Notes: a model not told the origin generated them from the letters alone. A stretch of DNA of 21,387 nucleotides from Sphingobium sp. (GCA_017745115.1 JAGIAA010000045.1:1-21387); one strand, 5' to 3'. Positions 1 through 7,701 are shown, counted from the first letter of the stretch. Numbers and translations: made by a program.

Positions 1-184
1 GAGACAGCAATATGAGTGGGATAGCTGCGCGCCCGTCGCGGTTGCCCTGGCACACGGCCTGCATTGCTCGCGGATCGATGGCAGTCCGCTCGTTTACAAC
101 CAGGCCGACGTCTACATGCCCGACCTGCTGATCTGCCGGAAAGAGCATGCAGCGCGGGTGCTGGAGCTGGTTGCGGCACTCTAA
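1..184 (+). CDS. cysQ: 3'(2'),5'-bisphosphate nucleotidase CysQ-like, C-terminal fragment
   Basis: Only the last 60 codons are present; the reading frame enters at base 2 and ends in TAA at 182-184. The fragment carries a YEWDSCAP segment, matching the WD-containing motif of the inositol monophosphatase superfamily, followed by [17 protein letters not shown], the usual 'DG-x-P-L-x-Y' stretch near the end of CysQ proteins. Known family members remove a phosphate from 3'-phosphoadenosine 5'-phosphate, a by-product of sulfate assimilation, or from inositol phosphates, using Mg2+. The N-terminal catalytic half lies outside the window, so the choice of CysQ over a general inositol phosphatase is an inference from the tail alone. 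It converges on the phosphatase gene at 218-691 with 33 bp between the stops. Confidence 0.75.
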   Translation, partial: RQQYEWDSCAPVAVALAHGLHCSRIDGSPLVYNQADVYMPDLLICRKEHAARVLELVAAL

Positions 185-217
185 TTGGCGGTGCCTCCCC
201 GCCACAAGAGCACCGAC

Positions 218-691
218 TCACGCCGTCAGTTTCACGATCAATGCTTGCGCCGCAGCGCTGACATCCGCCCAGGTCTGTTCGAAGCCCTCGTCGCCGCCAT
301 AATAGGGATCGCCGACGGACTTCCCTTCGCGGCCCTCGACAAGATCGAGCAGCAACGCAAGCTCGGCACGGCTTTGGGATGGAGCGATTGCGCGCAAGTC
401 GGCGAGGTTGTGATGATCCAGTGCGAAGATGTGCGTGAAATGATGGAAGTCACCCGGCTCGACCTGGCGAGCGGCATATCGGGAAATATCCGCACCATAA
501 GCGAGCGCTGTCGCCTGCGCCCGGCGATCCGGCGGATGGCCGACATGCCAGTCACCGGTGCCGGCCGATTCAATCTCGATGTCCAATCCGGCTTCTTGTG
601 CCGCAAGTCGTAAGGCACCCTCAGCCATGGGCGACCGGCAGATGTTGCCGAGGCAGACGAAGAGGACGGCGGGGCGGCGAGGGGCTGTCAT
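218..691 (-). CDS. Low-molecular-weight protein tyrosine phosphatase
   Basis: This 157-residue cytoplasmic enzyme belongs to the low-molecular-weight protein tyrosine phosphatase family, which hydrolyses phosphotyrosine on proteins through a cysteinyl-phosphate intermediate. The N-terminal P-loop CLGNICRS occupies residues 13-20, giving Cys13 as nucleophile and Arg19 as phosphate ligand. The general acid loop DPYYG is at about 127-131, the correct place near the C-terminus, and the length is normal for the family. In bacteria such enzymes often act on tyrosine kinases of capsule export, but no kinase or polysaccharide gene is nearby, so the substrate is unknown. The ATG at 691 lacks a clear Shine-Dalgarno sequence, but no better upstream start in frame was seen. 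Confidence 0.93.
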   Translation of the reverse strand: MTAPRRPAVLFVCLGNICRSPMAEGALRLAAQEAGLDIEIESAGTGDWHVGHPPDRRAQATALAYGADISRYAARQVEPGDFHHFTHIFALDHHNLADLRAIAPSQSRAELALLLDLVEGREGKSVGDPYYGGDEGFEQTWADVSAAAQALIVKLTA

Positions 692-930
692 CTCGCTGCC
701 ATAGCATGATCCCGCGAGGCTTGCGGCGGGTCGTTAGAAAAAGTTCGTCGAGGCGAAAGATCGCTTTATTGCACATTCTCAATTGAAATGGCAGAGATAG
801 TGCGTCGACGGCATCGAACCCAATCCGATGCCCAGACACGCGGCTTTTGATGTGAGTCAGCTTGCTCCGCGTCACCAACGGCTAAAGCGCACGAACTCCT
901 ACGCGACAAACGCCGGATTCGTGCTCCTTC

Positions 931-936
931 GAGGAG
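931..936 (+). promoter_or_regulatory. Ribosome binding site GAGGAG before the 54-residue ORF
   Basis: GAGGAG lies 7 bases before the ATG at 944. It supports the short frame over the longer overlapping frame at 828-1133, whose start has no comparable site. Confidence 0.45.
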
Positions 937-943
937 AAACGAC

Positions 944-1108
944 ATGGCATTCAAGAAGATTTCCCGAACCAACCCGCAGGCTCGCAAGGCGAAGGACCAT
1001 GTTCCGCCGCTGCCGCACTCGTCATGGCGTCTCTCGCGGACGGGGGCAGGGGTCCTGGACATCCCTATCTCCACGGCATCGGAATTCTGGAGCAGGCTCG
1101 GACTATGA
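944..1108 (+). CDS. Possible 54-residue basic small protein, unrecognised
   Basis: An ATG at 944 opens a 54-codon frame ending in TGA at 1106-1108. It is preceded by GAGGAG at 931-936, a near-consensus Shine-Dalgarno with 7-base spacing, one of the better ribosome sites in this window. The predicted product begins MAFKKISRTNPQARKAKDHV and is strongly basic in its first 25 residues, then has a PPLP stretch and a mixed hydrophobic tail with two Trp. No membrane segment or cysteine is seen and I recognise no family. It stands alone between the phosphatase and the amidotransferase genes. It could be a real short protein or a chance frame in GC-rich DNA; the ribosome site is the main argument for it. 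Confidence 0.4.
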   Translation: MAFKKISRTNPQARKAKDHVPPLPHSSWRLSRTGAGVLDIPISTASEFWSRLGL

Positions 1109-1169
1109 GCGAGGCTCTTGGGGCGGCGCATAAACGCTCCGTTCACCATGTTGCGCCAAGATCCAGCAA

Positions 1170-1868
1170 ATGAAGCGGGCGCTCATCATCCGCCATGTGC
1201 CCTATGAGGGCGTGGCCGGCTACCGCCAGCCCGTCGAGGCGGCGGGCTACGAGATCGACCGGATCGATGTCAGCGATCCGGCCTTCTCGCAGCGCGATCT
1301 GGTCGAGCCCGATCTTCTCATCATGATGGGCGGGCCCATGGGCGTTTATGAGCAGGAGGCTTATCCCTGGATTCGCTGCCAGCTGAAGCGCCTTGCGCGG
1401 CGGCTCGAGGCTGATCGCCCCACTTTGGGCGTCTGCTTCGGGGCGCAGATGATTGCGGCGGCAATGGGCGGTGAAGTCTATGCCGGGCCGGCCAAGGAAA
1501 TCGGCTTCCACGCCATCAACGTAAAAAGCGACGTCTCCGGTAATCCGCTCAGCGCGATCGCCAATGTGCCGGTCTTGCACTGGCATGGCGACACATTCAC
1601 ATTACCGGACAATGTGGAGCTGTTGGGATCGAGCTCGCTCTATGCGCACCAGGCGTTCCGGCGCGGGCATAATATTCTCGCGTTGCAGTTTCACGCTGAG
1701 ATGGGTGAGGATGAACGCATCCACGACTGGATCGATCAATCGTCCGACTCCTTAGAGGCCGCAGGTCAATGCCCGCAACGGCTGCGCAGCGAGCATGCGA
1801 CGCTTGGTCCGCGGGCCGTAGCGGCGGGACGTTGCATGATCAGCGGATGGCTTGAGACGCTGCACTAG
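1170..1868 (+). CDS. Class I glutamine amidotransferase (GMP synthase-like)
   Basis: The 232-residue product has the full catalytic triad of class I glutamine amidotransferases: the nucleophile elbow GVCFGAQ with Cys89, and LQFHAE with His175 and Glu177. The oxyanion region MMGGPMGVYE is at about 52-61. These stand-alone domains are usually annotated 'GMP synthase-like'; they hydrolyse glutamine or a gamma-glutamyl compound and deliver ammonia, or act as gamma-glutamyl hydrolases. No synthetase partner is encoded next to it, so the acceptor is unknown and it is not GuaA, which would carry an ATP-pyrophosphatase domain. The ATG at 1170 is preceded by a weak ribosome site, and no upstream in-frame start was found. 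Confidence 0.88.
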   Translation: MKRALIIRHVPYEGVAGYRQPVEAAGYEIDRIDVSDPAFSQRDLVEPDLLIMMGGPMGVYEQEAYPWIRCQLKRLARRLEADRPTLGVCFGAQMIAAAMGGEVYAGPAKEIGFHAINVKSDVSGNPLSAIANVPVLHWHGDTFTLPDNVELLGSSSLYAHQAFRRGHNILALQFHAEMGEDERIHDWIDQSSDSLEAAGQCPQRLRSEHATLGPRAVAAGRCMISGWLETLH

Positions 1869-1886
1869 GCGTGCAACCCTGCGGCC

Positions 1887-2216
1887 ATGATGGCCGTTGC
1901 CCAGGACATGCTGATCCATTTCCCCATTGCCCTGCTCGTAATGATCGCGAGCTGGCTGTTCGGCCGTTGGCTCGGCGTGGCGAACATGCCGGCCATCTGG
2001 ACTGGCTGGTTTGCGGGCGGCTGCGCGTGCATCATGCGGGAGGTAACCCAGCACGAATATCGTTGGATCGAGACGATAGGGCGGGGAAAGCGCGCCGGCA
2101 TGCCCGCGCTCGAAGGACTCAAAGTCTGGGACTGGAGCATTCATTCGCAGCTTGAGACGCTGGGTGCGCTTGGCCTGTCCGCCCTTGTTGCGCTGGCCAT
2201 CGCGAAATGGGGCTGA
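1887..2216 (+). CDS. Small two-helix membrane protein, unrecognised
   Basis: The 109-residue product has an N-terminal hydrophobic segment (about residues 8-32, LIHFPIALLVMIASWLFG) and a second near the C-terminus (about 92-107). Between them is a soluble loop with REVTQHEYRW and a Trp-rich section. I do not recognise the family. Its stop is followed after only 3 bases by the start of the extensin-like gene, so the two are almost certainly co-transcribed and probably translationally coupled. The start could be ATG 1887 or the adjacent ATG 1890; neither has a strong ribosome site. An envelope role linked to the downstream wall protein is inferred from position only. Confidence 0.7.
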   Translation: MMAVAQDMLIHFPIALLVMIASWLFGRWLGVANMPAIWTGWFAGGCACIMREVTQHEYRWIETIGRGKRAGMPALEGLKVWDWSIHSQLETLGALGLSALVALAIAKWG

Positions 2217-2219
2217 CCG

Positions 2220-2951
2220 ATGCGGATTGCGACCGTTCATCATTGGGTCCGTCGGATCGTAATGCTGGGCCTCATTGCAGCGATCGTGTGGGCGGCGTGG
2301 CTCTATCTCAAACGGCGCCCTGAGGATCTGCCCTGGACGCCACTGCGCCTTGATCAGCCAATCGGGCTCTTCACAGGCCGCAAGCTCGCCGGACTCACCC
2401 AGCATCGGATGACCTGCCTTGCACTTGTTCGCGAGACGGGGCTGAAGTTCAACGAGATCGAGCCGCGATCGGGCGGCCAGTGCCCGATACCGGACGCCAT
2501 CCGTGTCGCTGAGGGGCAGGCCATGCTGGCGCTTTCTCCGGCGAAAGTTGCGCCGTCCTGTCCGGTCGTGGCGGGCCTTGCCATGTGGCAATGGCAGGTC
2601 GTCGAACCTGCCGCCCAGCGCATTTTCGGCGCCTCGGTCAAACGGATCGATCATTATGGCAGCTTCGCCTGTCGACGAATGTACGGACGCGAAACCGGTG
2701 ACTGGAGCGAACATGCGGCTGCCGATGCCATTGATGTCAGCGGTTTCACGCTCGGCGACGGCCGGCATATTCGAGTGGCGGCCGATTGGGGAAGCGACGG
2801 CAAGAAAGCCGCTTTCCTGCGCGAGGTGCGGGATGGTGCATGCAAACTGTTCTCGACCGTCCTTTCACCCGATTACAACGCCCAGCACCGCGACCATCTC
2901 CATCTCGACCAGGCGGAGCGAGGTGAATATGGCTGGCGTGCCTGCCGCTGA
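2220..2951 (+). CDS. Extensin-like C-terminal domain protein, membrane anchored
   Basis: The 243-residue protein matches the bacterial extensin-like C-terminal domain family. A single N-terminal transmembrane segment (about 13-30) should anchor it with the domain in the periplasm. The domain shows conserved features: SCPVV at about 113-117, SEHA at 163-166, AIDVSGF at about 170-176, LSPDYN at about 215-220 and HRDHLHLD at 223-230. The His/Asp pattern resembles the metal site of M15/LAS-type peptidoglycan peptidases, so a wall-binding or wall-cleaving role is plausible, but activity is not established. Six cysteines lie after the anchor (66, 88, 114, 151, 208, 242), suggesting disulfides. It starts 3 bases after the small membrane protein. 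Confidence 0.87.
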   Translation: MRIATVHHWVRRIVMLGLIAAIVWAAWLYLKRRPEDLPWTPLRLDQPIGLFTGRKLAGLTQHRMTCLALVRETGLKFNEIEPRSGGQCPIPDAIRVAEGQAMLALSPAKVAPSCPVVAGLAMWQWQVVEPAAQRIFGASVKRIDHYGSFACRRMYGRETGDWSEHAAADAIDVSGFTLGDGRHIRVAADWGSDGKKAAFLREVRDGACKLFSTVLSPDYNAQHRDHLHLDQAERGEYGWRACR

Positions 2952-3005
2952 CCGGACTGGCTGCGACGGCTTGACGGTTTCGAGCGCAAATGATGGAAAG
3001 GCGTC

Positions 3006-3653
3006 GTGAGCGACAATCTTCCCCATCTCGACTCTCCGACCCTTGCCAGCGCGGAAGCTGCAGCGATCCGGCGTCGCTGGATTACGCTCGGCGAGGTGCT
3101 TGCGGTCATGGCGGTGCTCATTTCTGCTCTGACGCTGTGGAACAGCTGGGGCGAGCGCAGCGAAAACGAAGCCGCGAAGCGCGCCGAGGAGCATCGTACG
3201 ACGACGCGTGCTTCGACGCTGGTGCTAACCGCAGCCGCTTCGGACAGGGACAGGCTGATGCTCAAGCCCGGCTCGGCCGATCAGTCGGTGCAGGGCCAGA
3301 CGATCACGTTCCCGGCCGCGCTGGGTGCGGCACCTGCCGAGACGACCGGCGAACCGAGGATCGAAGCGACCTGGTTCGACAATGCGCTCAAGAAGGCGCG
3401 GAACAAGGCGGGCTTGCCCGATGACAGCCGCGGGGATGAACGCCTTCCGGTTGCAATTGCCACGCGTTTCCTCGTCGATGGTGAGGTGCATGAGGATGTC
3501 GCGCTCTACGATATCGGCTACACGATTTCGGGTCGCTGGCTGAGCGGACACAGCATCGCGCTGCGGGGTCTGTCGTTGGTGTCGCATGTGAAAAGCGGCA
3601 ATGCGCAAGCGAAGCTGGACGCGCGCTGGAGCAAGCTGTTTCCGAAACAGTAG
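3006..3653 (+). CDS. Single-pass membrane protein of unknown function
   Basis: The 215-residue product starts at GTG 3006, preceded by GGAAAGG at 2996-3002; the nearby ATGs at 2990 and 2993 are out of frame. After a short cytoplasmic tail rich in Arg (IRRRW at about 21-25), one hydrophobic segment spans about 28-46. A charged linker (SENEAAKRAEEH) leads to a mainly soluble, Ala-rich domain that is probably periplasmic. I recognise no catalytic motif. It lies 54 bp after the extensin-like gene on the same strand and may be the third gene of that envelope operon. Its stop is 23 bp from the 3' end of the opposing tRNA gene. Confidence 0.72.
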   Translation: MSDNLPHLDSPTLASAEAAAIRRRWITLGEVLAVMAVLISALTLWNSWGERSENEAAKRAEEHRTTTRASTLVLTAAASDRDRLMLKPGSADQSVQGQTITFPAALGAAPAETTGEPRIEATWFDNALKKARNKAGLPDDSRGDERLPVAIATRFLVDGEVHEDVALYDIGYTISGRWLSGHSIALRGLSLVSHVKSGNAQAKLDARWSKLFPKQ

Positions 3654-3676
3654 CGCATCCGCAGCAAGCTGCAGAA

Positions 3677-3752
3677 TGGTGACCCCTACGGGAATCGAAC
3701 CCGTGTTTCAGCCGTGAAAGGGCCGCGTCCTAGACCGCTAGACGAAGGGGCC
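3677..3752 (-). tRNA. tRNA-Glu (anticodon TTC)
   Basis: The minus strand reads as a complete 76-base tRNA with encoded CCA at the 3' end (complement at 3677-3679). The 7-bp acceptor stem GGCCCCT/AGGGGTC closes with one G-U pair. The anticodon loop is CTTTCAC with TTC in the centre, and the T arm contains the canonical GGTTCGATTCC. A short GGCGC-TTCG-GCGCC hairpin sits just 5' of the mature tRNA (3762-3775). The gene lies downstream of recJ on the same strand. Confidence 0.97.
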
Positions 3753-3793
3753 ATCGCACTTGGCGCCGAAGCGCCGCCGCTAGGCGAGGCGCC

Positions 3794-3822
3794 CCTTTAG
3801 GGGGGTGGCCGGGACTGGTCAA
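3794..3822 (-). promoter_or_regulatory. Possible sigma-70-type promoter for tRNA-Glu
   Basis: On the minus strand TTGACC (3822-3817) is followed after 17 bases by TAAAGG (3799-3794). The -35 is close to consensus and the spacing is ideal, but the -10 is weak. Transcription would begin roughly 35 bases before the mature tRNA. The same bases can form a CCCCT-TT-AGGGG hairpin, so the region might instead end recJ transcription. Confidence 0.35.
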
Positions 3823-3848
3823 GACCCGCAGACCGGCAATTTGAACCT

Positions 3849-5600
3849 TCACGCCGGGGCCATGTCCTCGACATGGAGCTCGGCCGCCGGACGGCTGCCC
3901 CAGTCATCGATCTTGGCACGGCCGGCGAGCCACCAGCGCCGCGAACGGTCACCATGCAGCAGCATCTGGCCGAGCTCGCTTTGTGCGTGACGAAAGGCGA
4001 CGGCTTTGAGTGAGCGGCCATCTTCGCCACTGACGATGGCGCGAACATGATCGGTGCCGACGATGTCCGCCTTGACGATCCGGACTGGCCCCAGCGCCAC
4101 GCGCGGGGCAGGCCAGCCATTGCCGAAAGGGCCGGCACCTTCCATTTGCGTCACGAGTTCGGGAGTCAGACCGCCCGGCGCCAACATGAGATCGATGCGG
4201 AGTGCCTGGCTCGCGGCGGCGCGGACGACGTCGGTTGCAAGGCGTTGCTCGAGAAATTCGGCGAGGCGCGGGACATCGGTCTCGGCAATCGTGAGGCCGG
4301 CCGCCATGGCGTGGCCACCACCAGCGATCAGCAGACCCTCGTCCTTGGCGGCGAGGATCGCAGCACCGAGGTCGACGCCACCGATCGAACGGCCCGAGCC
4401 CTTGCCGATACCTTGTTCGTCGAGCGCAATGACGATGGCGGGACGTCCGCTCTTTTCCTTGAGCCGTCCCGCGACAATCCCGATCACGCCGGGATGCCAG
4501 CCCTTGCCGGCGACAAGCGCAACCGAGCGATTCCCAAGCGCATCGAGCATGGCCTGAGCCTGCTCCTGCACATTTGCTTCGATCGCACGGCGTTCGGCGT
4601 TGAGCCGGTCGAGTTCGGCGGCAAGGAGCGCCGCTTCGTCGGGGTCTTGCGTGGTCAGGAGACGCACGCCGAGATCCGACTTGCCGACGCGCCCGCCGGC
4701 ATTGATACGCGGACCCAGCGCGAAGCCGAGATCCGAACATTGCGGCGCGCGCTCGAGCCGGCTCGCGGAGAGCAGGGCGGTGATGCCGATATTGCCGCGC
4801 CGGGCCATGGCCTTGAGGCCTTGCGCCACGAAAGCGCGGTTGAGGCCGCGGATCTGGGCGACGTCGGCCACCGTGCCGAGGGCCACGAGATCGAGCAGGT
4901 CCATGAGGCGTGGCTCGGCCCGGCCCTGAAACCAGCCCCGAGCGCGCAATGTCCGGATCAGTGCTGCGCCGAGCAGGAAAGCGACACCGACGGCAGCGAG
5001 ATGGCCGTGCGAGGCGGCTTCGTCATTCTCGTCGAGGCGGTTGGGATTGACCAGCGCATGAGCCGGGGGAAGGGCGGTCGCGCATTTGTGGTGATCGACC
5101 ACGATCACGTCGAGTCCGGCCTGGCGTGCCGCTTCGAGCGCTTCGAAGGCCTGGGCACCGCAATCGACCGTGACGACGAGGCTTGAGCCCGCGTCAGCCA
5201 GCGCAACCAGCGCTTCGCCCGAGGGACCATAGCCTTCCATCAGCCGGTCAGGGATATAGACGCCGGCCTCGAGGCCGAGATCGGCGAGCAAGCGCAGCAG
5301 CAGCGCCGCGCTGGTGGCGCCGTCCACATCATAGTCGCCGAAGATCGTCACCGATTCGCGGTCGATGACGGCAGCGGCGAGGCGCTCGGCCGCCCGCTCC
5401 ATGTCGCGAAAGATGGACGGATCCGGCATGAAGCCGCGGATCGTCGGATCGCGTTCGCGGACGAGATGTTCAGCGAGGCAGCCGCGTGCTCGGAGCAGGT
5501 CGTCGATCAGATCGCCACCCGCGCCGGCCGGCTCAGCGCCACGCCAGCGCCAGGGACGCCCGGTCAGCGATTGCTCAATATCGAGGGCAAAGATGCTCAT
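3849..5600 (-). CDS. recJ: Single-stranded-DNA-specific exonuclease RecJ
   Basis: The 583-residue protein is a full-length RecJ, the 5'-3' single-strand exonuclease of the DHH phosphoesterase superfamily used in RecF recombination, mismatch repair and base excision repair. Visible motifs in order are FGDYDVDGATS (about 87-97), VDCG (145-148), VDHHK (168-172), LGTVAD (241-246), GSGRS (401-405, start of the DHHA1 part) and GGGHAMAAG (427-435). The C-terminal section is the OB-fold region. The ATG at 5600 gives a normal N-terminus. recJ, glpX and hom lie on the same strand, but the exporter pair at 5865-7570 now separates recJ from glpX, so recJ must have its own promoter in 5601-5864. Confidence 0.96.
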   Translation of the reverse strand: MSIFALDIEQSLTGRPWRWRGAEPAGAGGDLIDDLLRARGCLAEHLVRERDPTIRGFMPDPSIFRDMERAAERLAAAVIDRESVTIFGDYDVDGATSAALLLRLLADLGLEAGVYIPDRLMEGYGPSGEALVALADAGSSLVVTVDCGAQAFEALEAARQAGLDVIVVDHHKCATALPPAHALVNPNRLDENDEAASHGHLAAVGVAFLLGAALIRTLRARGWFQGRAEPRLMDLLDLVALGTVADVAQIRGLNRAFVAQGLKAMARRGNIGITALLSASRLERAPQCSDLGFALGPRINAGGRVGKSDLGVRLLTTQDPDEAALLAAELDRLNAERRAIEANVQEQAQAMLDALGNRSVALVAGKGWHPGVIGIVAGRLKEKSGRPAIVIALDEQGIGKGSGRSIGGVDLGAAILAAKDEGLLIAGGGHAMAAGLTIAETDVPRLAEFLEQRLATDVVRAAASQALRIDLMLAPGGLTPELVTQMEGAGPFGNGWPAPRVALGPVRIVKADIVGTDHVRAIVSGEDGRSLKAVAFRHAQSELGQMLLHGDRSRRWWLAGRAKIDDWGSRPAAELHVEDMAPA

Positions 5601-5824
5601 CCCGCGGCACCGAAGAGCCGTGGCGACATGCGCCGAAGGTTACGAAGGTTGCGGTCATGCAGAGCAAAAAATCGCGGCCCCGCCGAACGGGCGCACCCGC
5701 CCCGATCGCAGTCTGTCGAGAGGAAGAAAATGACCATTGCCGGAACGCTAGCACGGTCGCGATGAAATAGGACAGGGGGTAGACGTCCCGATGATCGCAA
5801 TTGTTTCGCCAGCTTTTGAGGAGG

Positions 5825-5838
5825 GGGATTGCAATCCC
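5825..5838. promoter_or_regulatory. Perfect 14-bp palindrome upstream of exporter operon
   Basis: GGGATTGCAATCCC is a perfect palindrome 26 bases before the ATG of the ABC ATPase gene. It directly follows a consensus AGGAGG (5819-5824) which faces a TTG (5829) opening an 8-codon frame ending in TAG at 5853-5855. It could be an operator, or an RNA hairpin controlling translation of the exporter. One palindrome of this size is roughly expected by chance in a window of this length, so confidence is low. Confidence 0.28.
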
Positions 5839-5864
5839 TGGGTACCGTCGGATAGCTCGCTGTC

Positions 5865-6806
5865 ATGGCTGCCATCTTATCCGTCCGGGGTGTGTCCAAG
5901 CGCTATGCGAGCGGGCATCAGGCTCTCGGAACCGTCGATCTCGATGTCGAGGAAGGCGAGATCTTCGCACTGCTTGGGCCGAATGGCGCCGGCAAGACGA
6001 CGCTGATCTCGATCATCTGCGGCCTCGTCAACGCAACCGGCGGCTCCGTCACCGTAGCGGGGCACGATATCGTGCGCGACTATCGGAAGAGCCGCGCGAC
6101 GATCGGCCTTGTGCCGCAGGAGCTCACCACCGACATGTTCGAGCGCGTGATCGACACGGTGCGCTTCAGCCGCGGCCTGTTCGGCATGGCGCGGGATGAC
6201 GTGGTGGTCGAGAAGGTGCTGCGCGATCTCTCGCTCTGGGAGAAGCGCAACAACAAGATCGCCGAGCTTTCCGGCGGCATGAAGCGGCGCGTGATGATCG
6301 CCAAGGCGCTGGCGCATGAACCACGCCTGCTGTTCCTCGACGAGCCCACTGCCGGCGTCGACGTGGAACTGCGCCGCGACATGTGGAACCTGGTCCGCCA
6401 GCTGCGGGCGAATGGCGCCACGATCATCCTCACGACCCACTACATCGAAGAAGCCGAGGAAATGGCCGACCGGGTGGGCGTCATCAACAAGGGCGAACTG
6501 ATCCTCGTCGAGGAGACGGCCGCGCTCATGAAGAAGATGGGCAGCAAATCGCTGCGGATCGCGCTCGCCGAGCCGATGGCCGATATTCCCGGCGCGCTCT
6601 CGACCTGGCCGCTGACATTGCTCGCCGAGGGCCATGAGCTCGAATATGTGTTCGACAGCCATGCCGACGACAGCGGGATTTCGGCGCTGCTTGGGCGCCT
6701 TTCCGAACTCGGCATCGGCTACAAGGACCTCAATACGCAGGAAAGCTCGCTGGAGGACATCTTCGTGAGCCTTGTCCACGAACCGAAAGCCGGAGCGGCG
6801 GCATGA
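5865..6806 (+). CDS. ABC-2 type exporter, ATP-binding subunit (YadG-like)
   Basis: The 313-residue cytoplasmic ATPase has Walker [10 protein letters not shown] (38-46), Q-loop VPQ (about 83-85), the signature LSGGMKRR (135-142), Walker B LLFLDE (155-160) and the switch His192 in [15 protein letters not shown]. This pattern, with a C-terminal extension ending in SLEDIFVSL, is typical of ATPases that pair with ABC-2 permeases of the YadG/YadH and drug or polysaccharide export type. Its ATGA stop-start overlap with the permease gene at 6803 indicates translational coupling. No strong ribosome site lies within 15 bases of the ATG. The substrate cannot be read from the sequence. Confidence 0.93.
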   Translation: MAAILSVRGVSKRYASGHQALGTVDLDVEEGEIFALLGPNGAGKTTLISIICGLVNATGGSVTVAGHDIVRDYRKSRATIGLVPQELTTDMFERVIDTVRFSRGLFGMARDDVVVEKVLRDLSLWEKRNNKIAELSGGMKRRVMIAKALAHEPRLLFLDEPTAGVDVELRRDMWNLVRQLRANGATIILTTHYIEEAEEMADRVGVINKGELILVEETAALMKKMGSKSLRIALAEPMADIPGALSTWPLTLLAEGHELEYVFDSHADDSGISALLGRLSELGIGYKDLNTQESSLEDIFVSLVHEPKAGAAA

Positions 6807-7570
6807 CCTTCAACCATCGCGCCGTCGCCGCCATCTACAAGTTCGAGATGCACCGATTCGCCCGCACGCTGATGACGGGCCTGATCGTCCCCGCGATCAC
6901 CACCTCGCTCTATTTCGTCGTGTTCGGCAGCGCGATCGGCTCGCGGATGACCGAAGTGGACGGCATTCCTTATGCCGCGTTCATCGTGCCGGGCCTCATC
7001 ATGCTGTCGATGTTCACCGAGAGCATCAACAATGCGAGCTTCGGCATCTACATGCCAAAATGGGTCGGGACGATCTATGAGCTGAACTCGGCGCCCGTAT
7101 CGCCGCTGGAGACGATCCTGGGCTATATCGGCGCGGCGGCAACAAAGTCCCTCAGCATCGGCCTCGTCATCTTCGCGACGGCGCATCTCTTCGTTTCGCT
7201 GCCCATTGCCCATCCCTTCGCGATGGTCGGCTTCCTGGTGCTGATCGCCGTCAGCTTCTGCCTGTTCGGTTTCATTCTGGGCCTTTGGGCGCAGAGCTGG
7301 GAACAGCTGAGCATCATCCCGATGCTGATCGTAACACCGATGACCTTCCTCGGCGGCGCATTCTATTCTGTGCACATCCTGCCGGAGCCGTGGCGGACGA
7401 TCACCCTGTTCAATCCGGTCGTCTACCTGATCAGCGGCTTTCGCTGGACCTTCTTTGGCAAGGGCGACGTCTCGATCGGCATCTCGATGGCGTTCGTCAC
7501 TGCAATGCTGCTGGTCTGCGTCGGCATCATCTGGTGGATCTTCAGGACGGGGTACCGGCTGAAGAAGTGA
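6803..7570 (+). CDS. ABC-2 type exporter, permease subunit (YadH-like)
   Basis: The 255-residue protein is an ABC-2 family integral membrane subunit with about six hydrophobic segments. The most characteristic part is [20 protein letters not shown] followed by [13 protein letters not shown], the conserved region near the end of ABC-2 permeases. A short cytoplasmic N-terminus precedes the first membrane segment. The start overlaps the ATPase stop by 4 bases, so the two should form a dimer-of-dimers exporter. The gene converges on glpX, with an inverted REP pair between them. Substrate unknown. Confidence 0.92.
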   Translation: MTFNHRAVAAIYKFEMHRFARTLMTGLIVPAITTSLYFVVFGSAIGSRMTEVDGIPYAAFIVPGLIMLSMFTESINNASFGIYMPKWVGTIYELNSAPVSPLETILGYIGAAATKSLSIGLVIFATAHLFVSLPIAHPFAMVGFLVLIAVSFCLFGFILGLWAQSWEQLSIIPMLIVTPMTFLGGAFYSVHILPEPWRTITLFNPVVYLISGFRWTFFGKGDVSIGISMAFVTAMLLVCVGIIWWIFRTGYRLKK

Positions 7571-7576
7571 CGAACT

Positions 7577-7693
7577 CCCTCTCCCGCCTGCGGGAGAGGG
7601 CAGGGATGAGGGCATGCGGCCGGAGGTCGCATCTGGCGCTGACTTCAAAGAAGCAAGACCCTCACCCAACCCTCTCCCGCAAGCGGGAGAGGG
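7577..7693. repeat. Inverted pair of REP-like units (REPIN-like), family 1
   Basis: Two related hairpin units face each other. The first (7577-7600) is CCCTCTCCCG-CCTG-CGGGAGAGGG; the second (7670-7693) is CCCTCTCCCGC-AA-GCGGGAGAGGG. Each is flanked outside the stem by a CCCTCA-type box: read on the minus strand, unit 1 is preceded by CCCTCATCCCTG, and unit 2 on the plus strand by CCCTCACCCAA. The units are therefore inverted copies of a roughly 35-base motif separated by about 45 bases. This is the architecture of REP doublets (REPINs). It lies exactly between the convergent exporter and glpX genes and can form hairpins in both transcripts, so it may also stop or stabilise them. Confidence 0.8.
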
Positions 7694-7701
7694 CTAGAGG
7701 T

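Noticed and set aside
828..1133. 101-codon plus-strand frame
   Set aside because: No ribosome site, Arg-rich artefact-like translation, and it overlaps the better supported 54-codon frame.
1752..2768. 338-codon minus-strand open frame
   Set aside because: It overlaps the amidotransferase end, the small membrane protein and the extensin-like gene, and its translation has no recognisable motif.
4047..5186. 379-codon plus-strand open frame
   Set aside because: It lies wholly opposite recJ, whose motifs are intact; long antisense frames are expected in GC-rich coding DNA.
5597..5899. 100-codon minus-strand frame upstream of recJ
   Set aside because: It overlaps the recJ start by a few bases and runs into the exporter gene; no motif and no good ribosome site.
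7577..7693. CRISPR-like repeat and spacer
   Set aside because: Only two units in inverted orientation, with no direct repeat array and no cas genes.
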